Origin: Salana multivorans
GTDB taxonomy: Bacteria; Actinomycetota; Actinomycetes; Actinomycetales; Beutenbergiaceae
Assembly: GCF_003751805.1 (NCBI RefSeq)
Contig: NZ_RKHQ01000001.1
Location: 620,001 to 684,000 of the forward strand
Reading direction: 5' to 3'
Length of the DNA stretch: 64,000 bases
Position 1 is the first letter of the stretch. Each line of letters starts with the position of its first letter. The notes below the pieces were generated by a model that had not been told where the DNA came from, did not search any database, and worked only from the letters and a program-made list of their open reading frames with translations. Position numbers and translations under genes: made by a program. Of this stretch, positions 24,927-33,499 are shown one piece after another.

Positions 24927-27900
24927 TCAGGCCGGCGCGACGACCTCGACGCGCGAGGAGCGGTCCGGGAGCCGGGTGACGCGGAGCTGAGCCGGGATGT
25001 CGTCCTTCATCGCCTCGACGTGCGAGATGAGCCCGACGACGCGCCCGCCCGAGCGCAGATCCTCCAGCGTCGCCATCGCGATCTCGAGCGTGTCGGCGTC
25101 GAGGGCGCCGAACCCCTCGTCGATGAACAGCGTGTCGAGCTGGATGCCGCCGGCCTCGGCCGCGACGGTCTCCGCCAGGCCCAGCGCCAGCGCGAGCGAG
25201 GCGAGGAAGGTCTCGCCCCCCGAGAGCGACGCCGTCGAGCGGGAGACGCCCGTGTGGGCGTCGGCGACCCGCAGCCCGAGCCCCGACTCGACGTTGCGGT
25301 ACTGGTGCCCGTCGTCCACCTCGAGCGCGTACTGACCGCTCGTCATGGCGAGCAGGCGGCGGTTGGCCGCGGCCACGATCGACTCCAGGCGCGCCGCCAG
25401 CACGAACGACTCCAGCCGGATCCGCCGCGTGTTCCCGCCGCCGCCCTCGAGCGTCGCCGCGAGCGCCCGCACGACGTCGGCCCGCTCCCGCGTCGCCCGC
25501 GATCCCGCGGCCGTCTCCGCGTAGGCCGCGCGCAGCGCCTCGAACCGGGCGCGGTCGGCCTCGGCGAGCGTCGCCGCCCGGGCCGCGTCGGCCCGGGCCG
25601 CCGCGGCGTCGCGGCTGGCGGTCTCGAGCCCCGCCAGGTCCGCCGGCTCGTCGGGGACCGCGACCGCGCTCGCCTCGTCCAGCTTGCCCCGGGCCGCCGC
25701 CAGCGCGCGGTCGAACTCGGCCACCTCGACCTCGAGGTTCTCCAGCTCGGCGCGGGGCAGGGCGGCCGCCAGGGCCTCGTCCACCGAGTCGAACCCGGAG
25801 ATCGCGACCGCCTCGGTCAGCTCCGTCCGGCGCTGCTCCGCCTCCCGGCTCCGGGCGGCCTCGGCCTCGCGGGCGGCGGCGAGCGCCGTCGTCGCCTCCC
25901 GCGCGGCCCCGAGGACGCGAGCGAGCGCCGCGACCGACTCGGCCTCACCGCGGGCGGCGTCGACGAGCGAGGTGACGCGGGCGACCTCCGCGACCGCTGC
26001 GGCGTGCTCGGACGTCAGACGGGTGATCTCGACGTCCAGCTCCGCCATCGCCTCGCGGTCGGTCTCGACCTGGGTGCGGTGCCGCTCGAGCGCCGCACGT
26101 GCCTCGACGGCCTCGACCCTGGCCGTGCGAGCACGCTCCAGCTCCGCGCTCGCCAGCTCCAGCTCGGCCCTCGCCTCGGCGAGGGTGCCCTCCGCCGACG
26201 CGGTCGCCCCGGCCAGGGCCGTCGCCGTGGCGGCGGCCTTCTCCGTGGCGGCGCCGAGCGCACCGAGGGCCTCGTGGGCGGCGAGCGCGGCCGCGTCGAC
26301 CGCCTCGTCCGTCACGTCGTCGGACGACGCGACGGCGGGTGCCGGATGCTCGACCGACCCGCAGACCGGGCACGGCTCGTCGGCCGCGAGCTCCCGGGCG
26401 AGCACGGCGGCCGACTGCTGGAGGCGCGCGCGCAGCAGCGCGTCGTGCCGGGCCCGCGCGGCGAGGGCGGAGGCCGAGGCCTCGGCCTCCGCGGTCCGGG
26501 CGGCGGCGAGGGCGACGGTCAGCCGCTCGACCTCCGCGTGCGCCGCGACCCGGTCCCGGGCGGACGCGTGTGCGCCGATCCGCTCCTCGATCCCGGCGGC
26601 GACCCCCTCGTGCTCGGTGAGCACGGCGAGAAGCCGCGCGGTCTCGGCCGGCGCGGCCGCGCGCCGCTCCGCGAGCTCCACCCGGCGATCGACGGAGCGC
26701 CGCAGCTCCGTCTCGGCCGTCCCGACCGCCCCGACGAGCCCGGGAAGCTCGGTCTCGGCCGCGAGCGCCGTGCGCAGCTCGCCCGACACCGCGGCGAGCT
26801 GCGCCGCGACCTCTCTCAGGTCGGCGGCCGAGGCGGCGGCCAGGTGGTCGGCGTCGCCGGCGAGCGCGGCGAACGACGGGGGCAGCGCGCGCCCGCCGTC
26901 GAGGTCCGCGACCGCTCGCGCGGCGGCCTCGGCCACGGTGCGCGCGGCCGAGGCCGCCGACTCGGCGCGGCGCAGGCTGGCGGCGGCCGTGTCGATCGGC
27001 GCCGCGCGACGGGCGGCCGCGAGCCGCGCCCGGTCCTCCTCGGCCCGCTCGCGACGCGACTCGAGCCCCGCCAGGTGCGCCTCGGCCAGCCGGCGACGCT
27101 CCCGTGCCGCCTCCTCGCCCCGCGCGCGCTCCCAGGTCGACGCGGCCCGCCGGGCCGCGGCCTCGGCCGCCTCCTCGACGGTTCGGGCCCGCTCGGCCAG
27201 ACCGGCCAGGGCCTCGGCGTGCACGCGGAACCAGGTCTCCTCCTCGCCCCGGACGGGCGGTCCCTGGCCGACGCTCGCCTCGGCGCCGCCCGACCGCTCG
27301 GCGTCGTCGAGCGAGCCGGGACCACCGAGCAGTCCGGTGCCCTCGAACAGCCCGGCGTCGTCCGAGGGCCCGGCGCCGTCGAACGACCCGGCGCCTCCGA
27401 GCTGCCCGGCGCCGTCGGGCGACGCACCGGCCACGCCGACCCCGGCCCCGACCAGCTCCGGCGTCGCAGCGAGCTCGACCGCCTGGTCCAGCAGCGCCGC
27501 GAGCGCCCGGTCGACGTCCGCGACCTCCCGCTCCGCGGCGCGCGCGAGGTCCCGGACCGTTCGTTCGAGGTGCTCGTACCGGCCGGTGTCGAAGAGCGTC
27601 CGCAGCACGCCGCGCCGCGTCTTGGTGTCGGTGTGGAGGAACTCGGCGAACCGCGCCTGGGCCAGCAGGATCACCTGGCGGAACTGGGCGGCGTCCAGCC
27701 CGAGGATCGCGCTGACCCGGGGCCCGACCTCGCGCGGCTGCACGTCGAGCGCGCGCCAGGTGCCGCGGTCAGCTGCCCGCCCACCCCCGTCACCGATCGA
27801 CCCGCCGGCGGACCCCTCGCCCACCGGCCCCTCGGCCGCCGGTCCCGGTCCCGGTCCCACGGACCCTCGCGGCTCCCAGACCTCGAGCAGGGCCGTCGCC

Positions 27901-28235
27901 TTCTCCTCGGTCGTTCCCGTCCCGCGTCGCTTCGGTCGCAGGTAGGCGGGCGTCCGGGTCACCCGGTAGCGCTCGCCCCGGACCTCGAAGTCGAGCCGGA
28001 CCCGCGTCGGGTCCTCGGGGCGGGCGAAGTCGCTCCGCACGCTCCGCTCGGCGCCCTCGTAGCGCGGCACCGCGTCGAACAGCGCGAACAGCACCGCGTC
28101 GAGCACGGTCGACTTGCCGGCTCCCGTCCGACCCGTGATGGCGAACAGCCCGGCGCGCTCGAACGCGCGGAAGTCGATCGTCTGCCGCTCGCGATAGGGC
28201 CCGAACCCCTCGATCTCGAGCCCGAGGATCCTCAT
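24927..28235 (-). CDS. sbcC: SbcC exonuclease/ATPase subunit (Rad50-like)
   Basis: 1102-residue SMC-like ATPase that partners SbcD in trimming hairpins and blocked DNA ends. The N-terminal half-ATPase has GRTGAGKST at 34-42. Long Ala/Glu/Arg coiled coils surround a zinc hook CPVCG near residue 621. The C-terminal half has SLSGGETFLASLALALG and LDTLFIDEGFGALD, ending in HVEAMKD and a short tail. Two Gly-rich insertions are unusual: one near 130-160 and an eight-fold hexapeptide repeat at 274-321 in the ascending coil. The start overlaps the sbcD stop by ATGA. Confidence 0.95.
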   Translation of the reverse strand: MRILGLEIEGFGPYRERQTIDFRAFERAGLFAITGRTGAGKSTVLDAVLFALFDAVPRYEGAERSVRSDFARPEDPTRVRLDFEVRGERYRVTRTPAYLRPKRRGTGTTEEKATALLEVWEPRGSVGPGPGPAAEGPVGEGSAGGSIGDGGGRAADRGTWRALDVQPREVGPRVSAILGLDAAQFRQVILLAQARFAEFLHTDTKTRRGVLRTLFDTGRYEHLERTVRDLARAAEREVADVDRALAALLDQAVELAATPELVGAGVGVAGASPDGAGQLGGAGSFDGAGPSDDAGLFEGTGLLGGPGSLDDAERSGGAEASVGQGPPVRGEEETWFRVHAEALAGLAERARTVEEAAEAAARRAASTWERARGEEAARERRRLAEAHLAGLESRRERAEEDRARLAAARRAAPIDTAAASLRRAESAASAARTVAEAAARAVADLDGGRALPPSFAALAGDADHLAAASAADLREVAAQLAAVSGELRTALAAETELPGLVGAVGTAETELRRSVDRRVELAERRAAAPAETARLLAVLTEHEGVAAGIEERIGAHASARDRVAAHAEVERLTVALAAARTAEAEASASALAARARHDALLRARLQQSAAVLARELAADEPCPVCGSVEHPAPAVASSDDVTDEAVDAAALAAHEALGALGAATEKAAATATALAGATASAEGTLAEARAELELASAELERARTARVEAVEARAALERHRTQVETDREAMAELDVEITRLTSEHAAAVAEVARVTSLVDAARGEAESVAALARVLGAAREATTALAAAREAEAARSREAEQRRTELTEAVAISGFDSVDEALAAALPRAELENLEVEVAEFDRALAAARGKLDEASAVAVPDEPADLAGLETASRDAAAARADAARAATLAEADRARFEALRAAYAETAAGSRATRERADVVRALAATLEGGGGNTRRIRLESFVLAARLESIVAAANRRLLAMTSGQYALEVDDGHQYRNVESGLGLRVADAHTGVSRSTASLSGGETFLASLALALGLAETVAAEAGGIQLDTLFIDEGFGALDADTLEIAMATLEDLRSGGRVVGLISHVEAMKDDIPAQLRVTRLPDRSSRVEVVAPA
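27273..27416 (-). repeat. Eight degenerate 18-bp units inside sbcC
   Basis: 144 bases, exactly 8 x 18, encode the hexapeptides DGAGQL, GGAGSF, DGAGPS, DDAGLF, EGTGLL, GGPGSL, DDAERS and GGAEAS at residues 274-321. The core DNA unit resembles GGCGCCGGG. The repeat breaks a coiled-coil arm. Confidence 0.85.
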
Positions 28236-29506
28236 CGGGCGGCCTCCGTCGCATCCCGCAGCGCGATCGCCTCGGCGAGCACCTCGCGCTCCGCGGCGCT
28301 CGACCCGGCCCCGCCCCGCACGAAGACGAGGAACTCCTCCACCAGCTCGGTCTCGGAGCGGCCGCGCACCCGCTCGGCGTAGCTGCGGGCCTCCGGCCGG
28401 GACGCGTGGGTTGGACGGTGAGCCAGCGTGACGGCGTAGGGGTACCGCTCGCGGAGACTGCGCATGGCCTCGTGCGGCAGCACGTCATCGGTCAGGACGA
28501 CCTCGACCCAGGCGTCCCGGGCGTCCTCGTGCGCCCCGGGGGCGAGCAGCTCGGCGAGCGTGCCCCGCAGGCGCGCCACCTCGCGCGGCACCGGGAGGTC
28601 GAGCCACTCGACCGTGAGCGCCGCCCGGCCGTCGTCGCCACCACCGGGCTCCCCGAGCTCGACGAGCCACGCCCCGCGCGGCTTGTCCCGCTCGCCGAAG
28701 GAGAACCGCAGCGGCGCGCCCGAGTAGCGCACGCGGGGTGAGAACGTCGTCCGGCCGTGGATGTGCCCGAGCGCGACGTAGTCCGGCCCGTCGAACACCG
28801 AGACGGGGACGAGGTCGAGACCGCCCCGCGTGATGTCCCGCTCCTCCGTGAGCCCGCCGTCCTCGCGCGTCTCGCGCACCGGCTCCGCGGCGTCGCTCGT
28901 CCGCGCGTCGCGGCCGGCGTCCTCGTCCGCCGCCAGGTTCTGCGCGAAGCAGTGGGCGGCGACCACCCACCGGCCGCCCCGCAACTCGTGGTCGGCGCGC
29001 ACCAGGCCCATCGCGAAGTCGAGCGCCTCCGCGTGCGTCGTCCCCGTGAACTCGGGGTGCTCGGCCGCCAGCAGCGCCGGGTGCAGGTAGGGCAGCCCGT
29101 AGAACGCGACCGGCCCCGCGTCGCCATCGGCCGCACCATCCGCACCCGTCGCGTCGATCATCACCGGCTCGCCGAGCGACGCCAGCGAGGTCCGCACGTG
29201 CACGCCGCCGCGGGCGGCGAACTCGGCGAGGTGACCGAGCCGCGCCGGCCCGTCGTGGTTGCCGGAGGTGAGGACGACGACGGCCCCGGCCTCACGCAGC
29301 CGCCCGACGGCCCGGTTGAGCAGCGCGAAGGCGTCGGCCTTCGGCGCCGAGTGGTCGAACACGTCCCCCGCCACGACCACGACGTCGACCGCCAGCTCCC
29401 GCACCGACTCAGCCAGGGCAGTCAGCACCAGCTCGAGGTGCTGGTCCGTCGAGTGACCGTGGAAGGTCCGCCCGATGTGCCAGTCGGAGGTGTGGAGGAT
29501 CCGCAT
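28232..29506 (-). CDS. sbcD: SbcD nuclease subunit (Mre11-like)
   Basis: 424-residue calcineurin-like metallophosphoesterase, the nuclease of SbcCD. Metal motifs in order are [22 protein letters not shown], a His in VVAAHC and GHIHGR. The C-terminal part is the SbcD capping domain. ATG at 29506 places the metal motif [10 protein letters not shown] at the very start, as in the family. No Shine-Dalgarno is evident, but TAGCGT lies 7 bases upstream, so a leaderless transcript is possible; GTG at 29515 is an alternative. Confidence 0.93.
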   Translation of the reverse strand: MRILHTSDWHIGRTFHGHSTDQHLELVLTALAESVRELAVDVVVVAGDVFDHSAPKADAFALLNRAVGRLREAGAVVVLTSGNHDGPARLGHLAEFAARGGVHVRTSLASLGEPVMIDATGADGAADGDAGPVAFYGLPYLHPALLAAEHPEFTGTTHAEALDFAMGLVRADHELRGGRWVVAAHCFAQNLAADEDAGRDARTSDAAEPVRETREDGGLTEERDITRGGLDLVPVSVFDGPDYVALGHIHGRTTFSPRVRYSGAPLRFSFGERDKPRGAWLVELGEPGGGDDGRAALTVEWLDLPVPREVARLRGTLAELLAPGAHEDARDAWVEVVLTDDVLPHEAMRSLRERYPYAVTLAHRPTHASRPEARSYAERVRGRSETELVEEFLVFVRGGAGSSAAEREVLAEAIALRDATEAAR

Positions 29507-29635
29507 GTCCGTCACGCTATCCGCGCCGGCCGACATCGAGCGGGAGGGACGCCGCGTCCTGTGGACGACGGCGTCGGCGCACCCTTCCCGCGGGCGCACC
29601 GCCTCCCGACGCGACGGGGTCGTCGCGCCGACTCG

Positions 29636-30136
29636 TCAGCCGCGCGCCGCCAGCCAGTCGCGGATCGGGACGAGGTTGCCGAGCTGCGCCAGGTACCCCT
29701 GGACGCCGTAGTCGAACACCGCCACGCGGACGCCGTGCTGCGCGAGGCCCGCGACCCACTCGATCGCGTCGGGGAGCTGGACCGAGATCACCTGGTCCGT
29801 CGCCTCCGCCGGCAGCCCCAGCCCCTGGGCCGCGGCCCGGGCCCGGTCGGGCGAGGTGAACGCGAGGATCGCCGGCCCCTCCGAGAGGGTCAGCATGAGC
29901 GGCTGCGGCGCCTCGGGCGTGCCGCGGGGCACGAAGAACCAGTGCTCCAGCGCGAACACCTCGCGCCAGAGCGCGGCCTGGAGCTCGACGTCGTCGAGGT
30001 GCTCGCGCCACGCGGCCGCCCGGGCGTCGATGCTCGCGATGGTCTCCGCCGACGGGAACCCCGTCGGCTCAGGCGTCGTCGACTCGGACTCGGTCGGCGT
30101 CGGGGACTCGGCCGGTGTGGGCGGCTCGGTGGTCAT
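29636..30136 (-). CDS. Small acidic protein, SseB-like, unknown function
   Basis: 166 residues. An N-terminal Pro/Thr/Ser/Glu-rich stretch (1-30) precedes a globular domain with [37 protein letters not shown] and a C-terminal [17 protein letters not shown]. The [13 protein letters not shown] pattern resembles SseB-family N-terminal domains, but the match is by eye only. No signal peptide. The ATG overlaps the stop of the MazG-like gene by ATGA, so the two are probably cotranslated. Confidence 0.7.
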   Translation of the reverse strand: MTTEPPTPAESPTPTESESTTPEPTGFPSAETIASIDARAAAWREHLDDVELQAALWREVFALEHWFFVPRGTPEAPQPLMLTLSEGPAILAFTSPDRARAAAQGLGLPAEATDQVISVQLPDAIEWVAGLAQHGVRVAVFDYGVQGYLAQLGNLVPIRDWLAARG

Positions 30137-30522
30137 GCTGCTCCCTCGGGTCGGGGCCGGGCCGCCCGCGCGGCGTCGGCTGGCTGGTCGGTGACGACGC
30201 CGGCTCGCGCGGCCACCCGGTCGAGCTTGTCGTCGAGCAGGTCCAGCGCGGCACCGTCGTGCCCGCGCAGGTGCTCGACGGCCGCGAGCGCCGTGAGGGC
30301 CACGTCGAGCAGCTCCTCGACGACGTCCTCCCGCGTGTGCGTCACGCCCTTGCGGGGGTTCTGGCCGATCGCGCCGATGAAGGCCGCGACCACCTCGCCG
30401 TTCTCCTCCGACACCTTGGCGATCCGGCTCCACGCCTGCGCCTCGGGGTCGCGGTGCGCGTTGGGCGCGTCGATCCATCGGGACAGCGCGACGAGCTTCT
30501 CGGTCGGGGTCACGCCGGCCAT
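30133..30522 (-). CDS. MazG-like nucleotide pyrophosphohydrolase
   Basis: 129-residue all-alpha NTP pyrophosphatase-like protein. The metal-binding pattern EExxE...ExxD is present as Glu39, Glu40, Glu43, Glu70 and Asp73 (SEENGE and EELLD). Likely to hydrolyse a non-canonical or modified nucleoside triphosphate in the cytoplasm. The ATG at 30522 has GGGGGAG almost touching it; GTG at 30513 has better spacing, so the start is uncertain by three codons. Divergent from mscR. Confidence 0.75.
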   Translation of the reverse strand: MAGVTPTEKLVALSRWIDAPNAHRDPEAQAWSRIAKVSEENGEVVAAFIGAIGQNPRKGVTHTREDVVEELLDVALTALAAVEHLRGHDGAALDLLDDKLDRVAARAGVVTDQPADAARAARPRPEGAA

Positions 30523-30580
30523 TCTCCCCCGCCGGGCTAGAGTCGCAGGACCGACCGTCACCGCCGACGAAGGAGTCACC

Positions 30581-31720
30581 ATGCCACGTCGTTCCCGCGG
30601 GGTGATCGCCCGGGCCAAGGGCGCGCCCGTCGAGCTCGTCACGATCGAGGTCCCCGATCCCGGGCCCGGCGAGGCCGTCGTCCGGGTGCTCGCGTGCGGG
30701 GTCTGCCACACCGACCTGCACTACCGCGAGGGCGGCATCGGGGAGGACTTCCCGTACCTCCTGGGGCACGAGGCGGCCGGGATCGTCGAGGAGGTGGGCG
30801 ACGGCGTCACGCAGGTGGCGCCGGGCGACTACGTCGTGCTCAACTGGCGCGCGGTCTGCGGCCAGTGCCGCGCGTGCGCCAGGGGCCGACCGCAGTACTG
30901 CTTCGCCACCCACAACGCCACGCAGCGGATGACGATCGCCGACGGCCCGGACGCGGGCACCGCCCTCTCCCCGGCGCTCGGGATCGGGGCGTTCACCGAC
31001 TACACGCTGGTCGCCGCCGGTCAGTGCACGACGGTCGATCCGGCCGCCGCGCCGGAGGTCGCCGGCCTGCTCGGCTGCGGCGTCATGGCCGGCCTGGGCG
31101 CCGCGATCAACACGGGCGCCGTCGGGCGCGGCGACTCGATCGCCGTCATCGGCTGCGGCGGCGTCGGCATGGCGGCCGTCGTGGGAGCCCGGCTCGCCGG
31201 GGCGGGCACGATCATCGCCGTCGACGTCGACCGGCGGAAGCTGGACCGGGCGCTCGAGCTGGGCGCGACGCACACCGTCGACGGGCGTGAGGTCGACGTC
31301 GTCGAGGCGGTCCGCGAGCTGACCGGCGGCCACGGCGCCGACGTCGTGGTCGACGCGGTCGGCCGGCCCGAGACCTGGCGGCAGGCGTTCTACGCGCGCG
31401 ACCTGGCCGGGACCGTCGTCCTCGTCGGCGTGCCGACGCCGGAGATGCGCATCCCCGACATCCCGCTGCTCGACGTGTTCGGCCGCGGCGGCGCGCTCAC
31501 GTCCTCGTGGTACGGCGACTGCCTGCCGAGCCGCGACTTCCCGATGCTCATCGACCTCTACCTGCAGGGCCGGCTGCCGCTCGACGCGTTCGTCACGGAG
31601 ACCACGGGCATCGACGGCGTCGAGGCGGCGTTCGAGAGGATGCACGGCGGCGACGTGCTGCGCAGCGTCGTCGTCCTTGACCGCGAGCACGACGGCGAGC
31701 GGGCGGGGGTCCCGGCATGA
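30581..31720 (+). CDS. mscR: S-nitrosomycothiol reductase / mycothiol-dependent formaldehyde dehydrogenase
   Basis: 379-residue zinc-dependent alcohol dehydrogenase of class III type, adapted to mycothiol in actinobacteria. Catalytic zinc ligands are Cys39 and His63 ([15 protein letters not shown]) with a Cys near 167 in LLGCGVMAG. Structural zinc ligands are Cys93, 96, 99 and 107. NAD-binding GCGGVGMAA is present. It would oxidise the formaldehyde-mycothiol adduct or reduce S-nitrosomycothiol. AAGGAG lies 5 bases before the ATG, and a -10-like TAGAGT is at 30538-30543. The next gene overlaps by ATGA, a pairing also seen in mycobacteria. Confidence 0.88.
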   Translation: MPRRSRGVIARAKGAPVELVTIEVPDPGPGEAVVRVLACGVCHTDLHYREGGIGEDFPYLLGHEAAGIVEEVGDGVTQVAPGDYVVLNWRAVCGQCRACARGRPQYCFATHNATQRMTIADGPDAGTALSPALGIGAFTDYTLVAAGQCTTVDPAAAPEVAGLLGCGVMAGLGAAINTGAVGRGDSIAVIGCGGVGMAAVVGARLAGAGTIIAVDVDRRKLDRALELGATHTVDGREVDVVEAVRELTGGHGADVVVDAVGRPETWRQAFYARDLAGTVVLVGVPTPEMRIPDIPLLDVFGRGGALTSSWYGDCLPSRDFPMLIDLYLQGRLPLDAFVTETTGIDGVEAAFERMHGGDVLRSVVVLDREHDGERAGVPA

Positions 31721-32328
31721 CCGCCCGGATCGACCACGGCACGAGCTCGGGCACGTTCTCGCTCGACGGCGAGACGTTCGACGTCGAGAACAACGTCTGG
31801 GTGGTGGGCGACGACACCGAGTGCCTCGTGATCGACGCCCCGCACTCCGTTGAGGACGTGCTCGCCGTCGTCGGGGACCGCCGCGTCGTCGCCATCGTGT
31901 GCACGCACGCGCACGACGACCACGTGCGCCAGGCCCCGGCCCTGCGCGAGGCGACGGGCGCCCCGATCCTCCTGCACCCGGCCGACGAGCCGGTCTGGCG
32001 GCTCACCCACCCCGACGTCGACCCCGACGCCGGGCTCGCCGACGGGCAGCTGATCGCGATCGGGGGGACGGAGCTGACGGTGCTCCACACCCCCGGGCAC
32101 ACACCCGGCGCGGTGTGCCTGCACGCGCCGGACCTCGGCGTCGTGCTCACGGGCGACACCCTGTTCAACGGCGGTCCGGGGGCGACCGGCCGGTCGTTCT
32201 CCGACGCGGACCTCATCGTCGACTCGATCCGCCGCATCCTGTTCGCCCTGCCGGACGGGACGCTCGTCCTCACCGGGCACGGCGACTCGACGACGATCGG
32301 CGCGGAGGCGCTCGCGCTGGGTCGCTGA
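31717..32328 (+). CDS. Metallo-beta-lactamase-fold hydrolase paired with mscR
   Basis: 203-residue MBL-fold protein with the metal motif CTHAHDDH (His64, His66, Asp68, His69), [15 protein letters not shown] and LTGHGDST. Related glyoxalase II-like proteins hydrolyse thioesters. Coupled to mscR by ATGA overlap, so it plausibly hydrolyses S-formylmycothiol to formate and mycothiol; that activity is inferred from the pairing. Confidence 0.87.
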   Translation: MTARIDHGTSSGTFSLDGETFDVENNVWVVGDDTECLVIDAPHSVEDVLAVVGDRRVVAIVCTHAHDDHVRQAPALREATGAPILLHPADEPVWRLTHPDVDPDAGLADGQLIAIGGTELTVLHTPGHTPGAVCLHAPDLGVVLTGDTLFNGGPGATGRSFSDADLIVDSIRRILFALPDGTLVLTGHGDSTTIGAEALALGR

Positions 32329-32445
32329 CGGGGCCATCGCGGTCGCCGTGGCCACGCCGGGGCCGCCTCGCCGCCCGCAGCCGGTCCTACGGTGGCCACC
32401 GCCGGCCCCGTGACCACCACGAGCCCCGTGACCACCCGGACACGG

Positions 32446-32479
32446 CACGAGGCCCGGACCATCAGGTCCGGGCCTCGTG
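32446..32479. terminator. Strong bidirectional hairpin terminator
   Basis: A perfect 15-bp stem (CACGAGGCCCGGACC at 32446-32460, complement at 32465-32479) closes a 4-base ATCA loop. It lies between the convergent MBL gene and the membrane-protein gene, 40 bases before the latter's stop, so it can serve both. Two GTGACCACC copies lie just upstream. Nothing else is seen in 32329-32518. Confidence 0.8.
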
Positions 32480-32518
32480 GTGTGGTTCGGCGTGGTGCCG
32501 GGAACCCGACGAGTCGCG

Positions 32519-33211
32519 TCAGGCCGAGGCGCCAGCTGCCGACAGCTCGGCGCTCTCCTTCTCGGCGACCTTGCCGGCGTGGCGCAGGCCGAGGACACCG
32601 AGGGCGACGAGCCCGGCGGCGCCGACGAAGCAGACGATCGCGGCGATGCCGGCGATCTCACCGATCGTGGCGAACGCGTACCCGTACAGGAGCAGACCGC
32701 GCAGGGTGTTGCCCTTGAAGAGCGTCTCGGACCGGAAGGTGTTGACCGCGGCGACGGCGGCCGTCTGGTCGTCCTCGCTCAGCGTGTCGTCCGCACCGAT
32801 CGACTTGGCGACGGTACCGGCGGCCTCGTACGTCAGCGGCTCCTTCCAGCCCTCGAGCGACTCGGCGTCGATGCCGAACTCGGACAGGCTCTCGGCGAGC
32901 GTCGTCGTGCCGTGGTTCATGTGGGCCAGGATGTAGTGGTCGGCGTAGGCGCGGGCCTTGGCGCCGCTGTCGAGCTCGGTGCCGACGAAGGGACGCAGCG
33001 CCGCCGCGTCCGCCTCCGTGAGGCTGCCGGACTCGACCTGGGCGTCGATGGCCGCGTCGACCGGCATCGTGATGTCCTGCATGGCGAACTGGCTCTTGAC
33101 CTGGGAGTCCACGAAGGACGACGCCCAGGTCAGGAGGCCGCCGGCCACGAGCAGCACGAGGGCCAGGGCCAAGCCGGTCCAGGAGATGAGCTTGTCGAAT
33201 GCCGAGCGCAT
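32519..33211 (-). CDS. Membrane protein with large extracytoplasmic loop, unknown function
   Basis: 230 residues. A TM at about 12-32 is followed by an extracytoplasmic helical region to about 165 (rich in Asp, Glu, Ala, Ser; includes ADHYILAHMNHGTTTLAE). A second pair of hydrophobic segments lies at about 168-212, and the tail is Lys/Glu-rich. I do not recognise the family. The ATG at 33211 has GAGAGGA upstream. A separate promoter and terminator suggest a monocistronic unit. Confidence 0.75.
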   Translation of the reverse strand: MRSAFDKLISWTGLALALVLLVAGGLLTWASSFVDSQVKSQFAMQDITMPVDAAIDAQVESGSLTEADAAALRPFVGTELDSGAKARAYADHYILAHMNHGTTTLAESLSEFGIDAESLEGWKEPLTYEAAGTVAKSIGADDTLSEDDQTAAVAAVNTFRSETLFKGNTLRGLLLYGYAFATIGEIAGIAAIVCFVGAAGLVALGVLGLRHAGKVAEKESAELSAAGASA

Positions 33212-33270
33212 GGCATTCCTCTCTTTCGGTGTGTGGGAAGTTTCCCGCCGGGTCGTGACAGGCTGCCACG

Positions 33271-33300
33271 AACTAAGTTGAACGGTAACCAAAGTGTCAG
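33271..33300 (-). promoter_or_regulatory. Possible promoter for the 32519-33211 membrane-protein gene
   Basis: Reading leftward, CTGACA (complement of 33295-33300) and TTAGTT (complement of 33271-33276) are 18 bases apart. The spacer contains GGTTACC, a short palindrome that might be an operator. Weak sequence-only call. Confidence 0.3.
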
Positions 33301-33429
33301 ACGGCGAGCCACCGGACCGGGGACTTTAGGCCCGGAAGCGCGGGCGGGCCGTGTGTCCGACGCCACCACCGAAACCGCCCGGCGCCCGACAAGGGACGTA
33401 GTACCCAACGTGCACCCCGACATCGACTC

Positions 33430-33457
33430 CGCCGGGCTCCGAGAGGGGTGCCCGGCG
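33430..33457 (-). terminator. Hairpin after the FtsX-type permease gene
   Basis: A perfect 8-bp stem (CGCCGGGC at 33430-33437, complement at 33450-33457) with a 12-base loop, 42 bases beyond the permease stop on the transcribed strand. No U-tract. The rest of the 288-base gap (33212-33499) holds only the promoter-like element above. Confidence 0.4.
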
Positions 33458-33499
33458 CCCGTGCCACCCGGGGTCCGGCGGCACCGACGCGCCCGCGTC

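Noticed and set aside
25020-28382. Long open frame antisense to sbcC (about 1100 codons)
   Set aside because: Low-complexity Arg/Gly/Leu sequence with no motif; sbcC is unmistakable on the other strand.
33281-33290. GGTAACC near the membrane-protein promoter as a third copy of the sugar-locus operator
   Set aside because: It lacks the GTTA-N6-TAAC spacing and the CAG flank.
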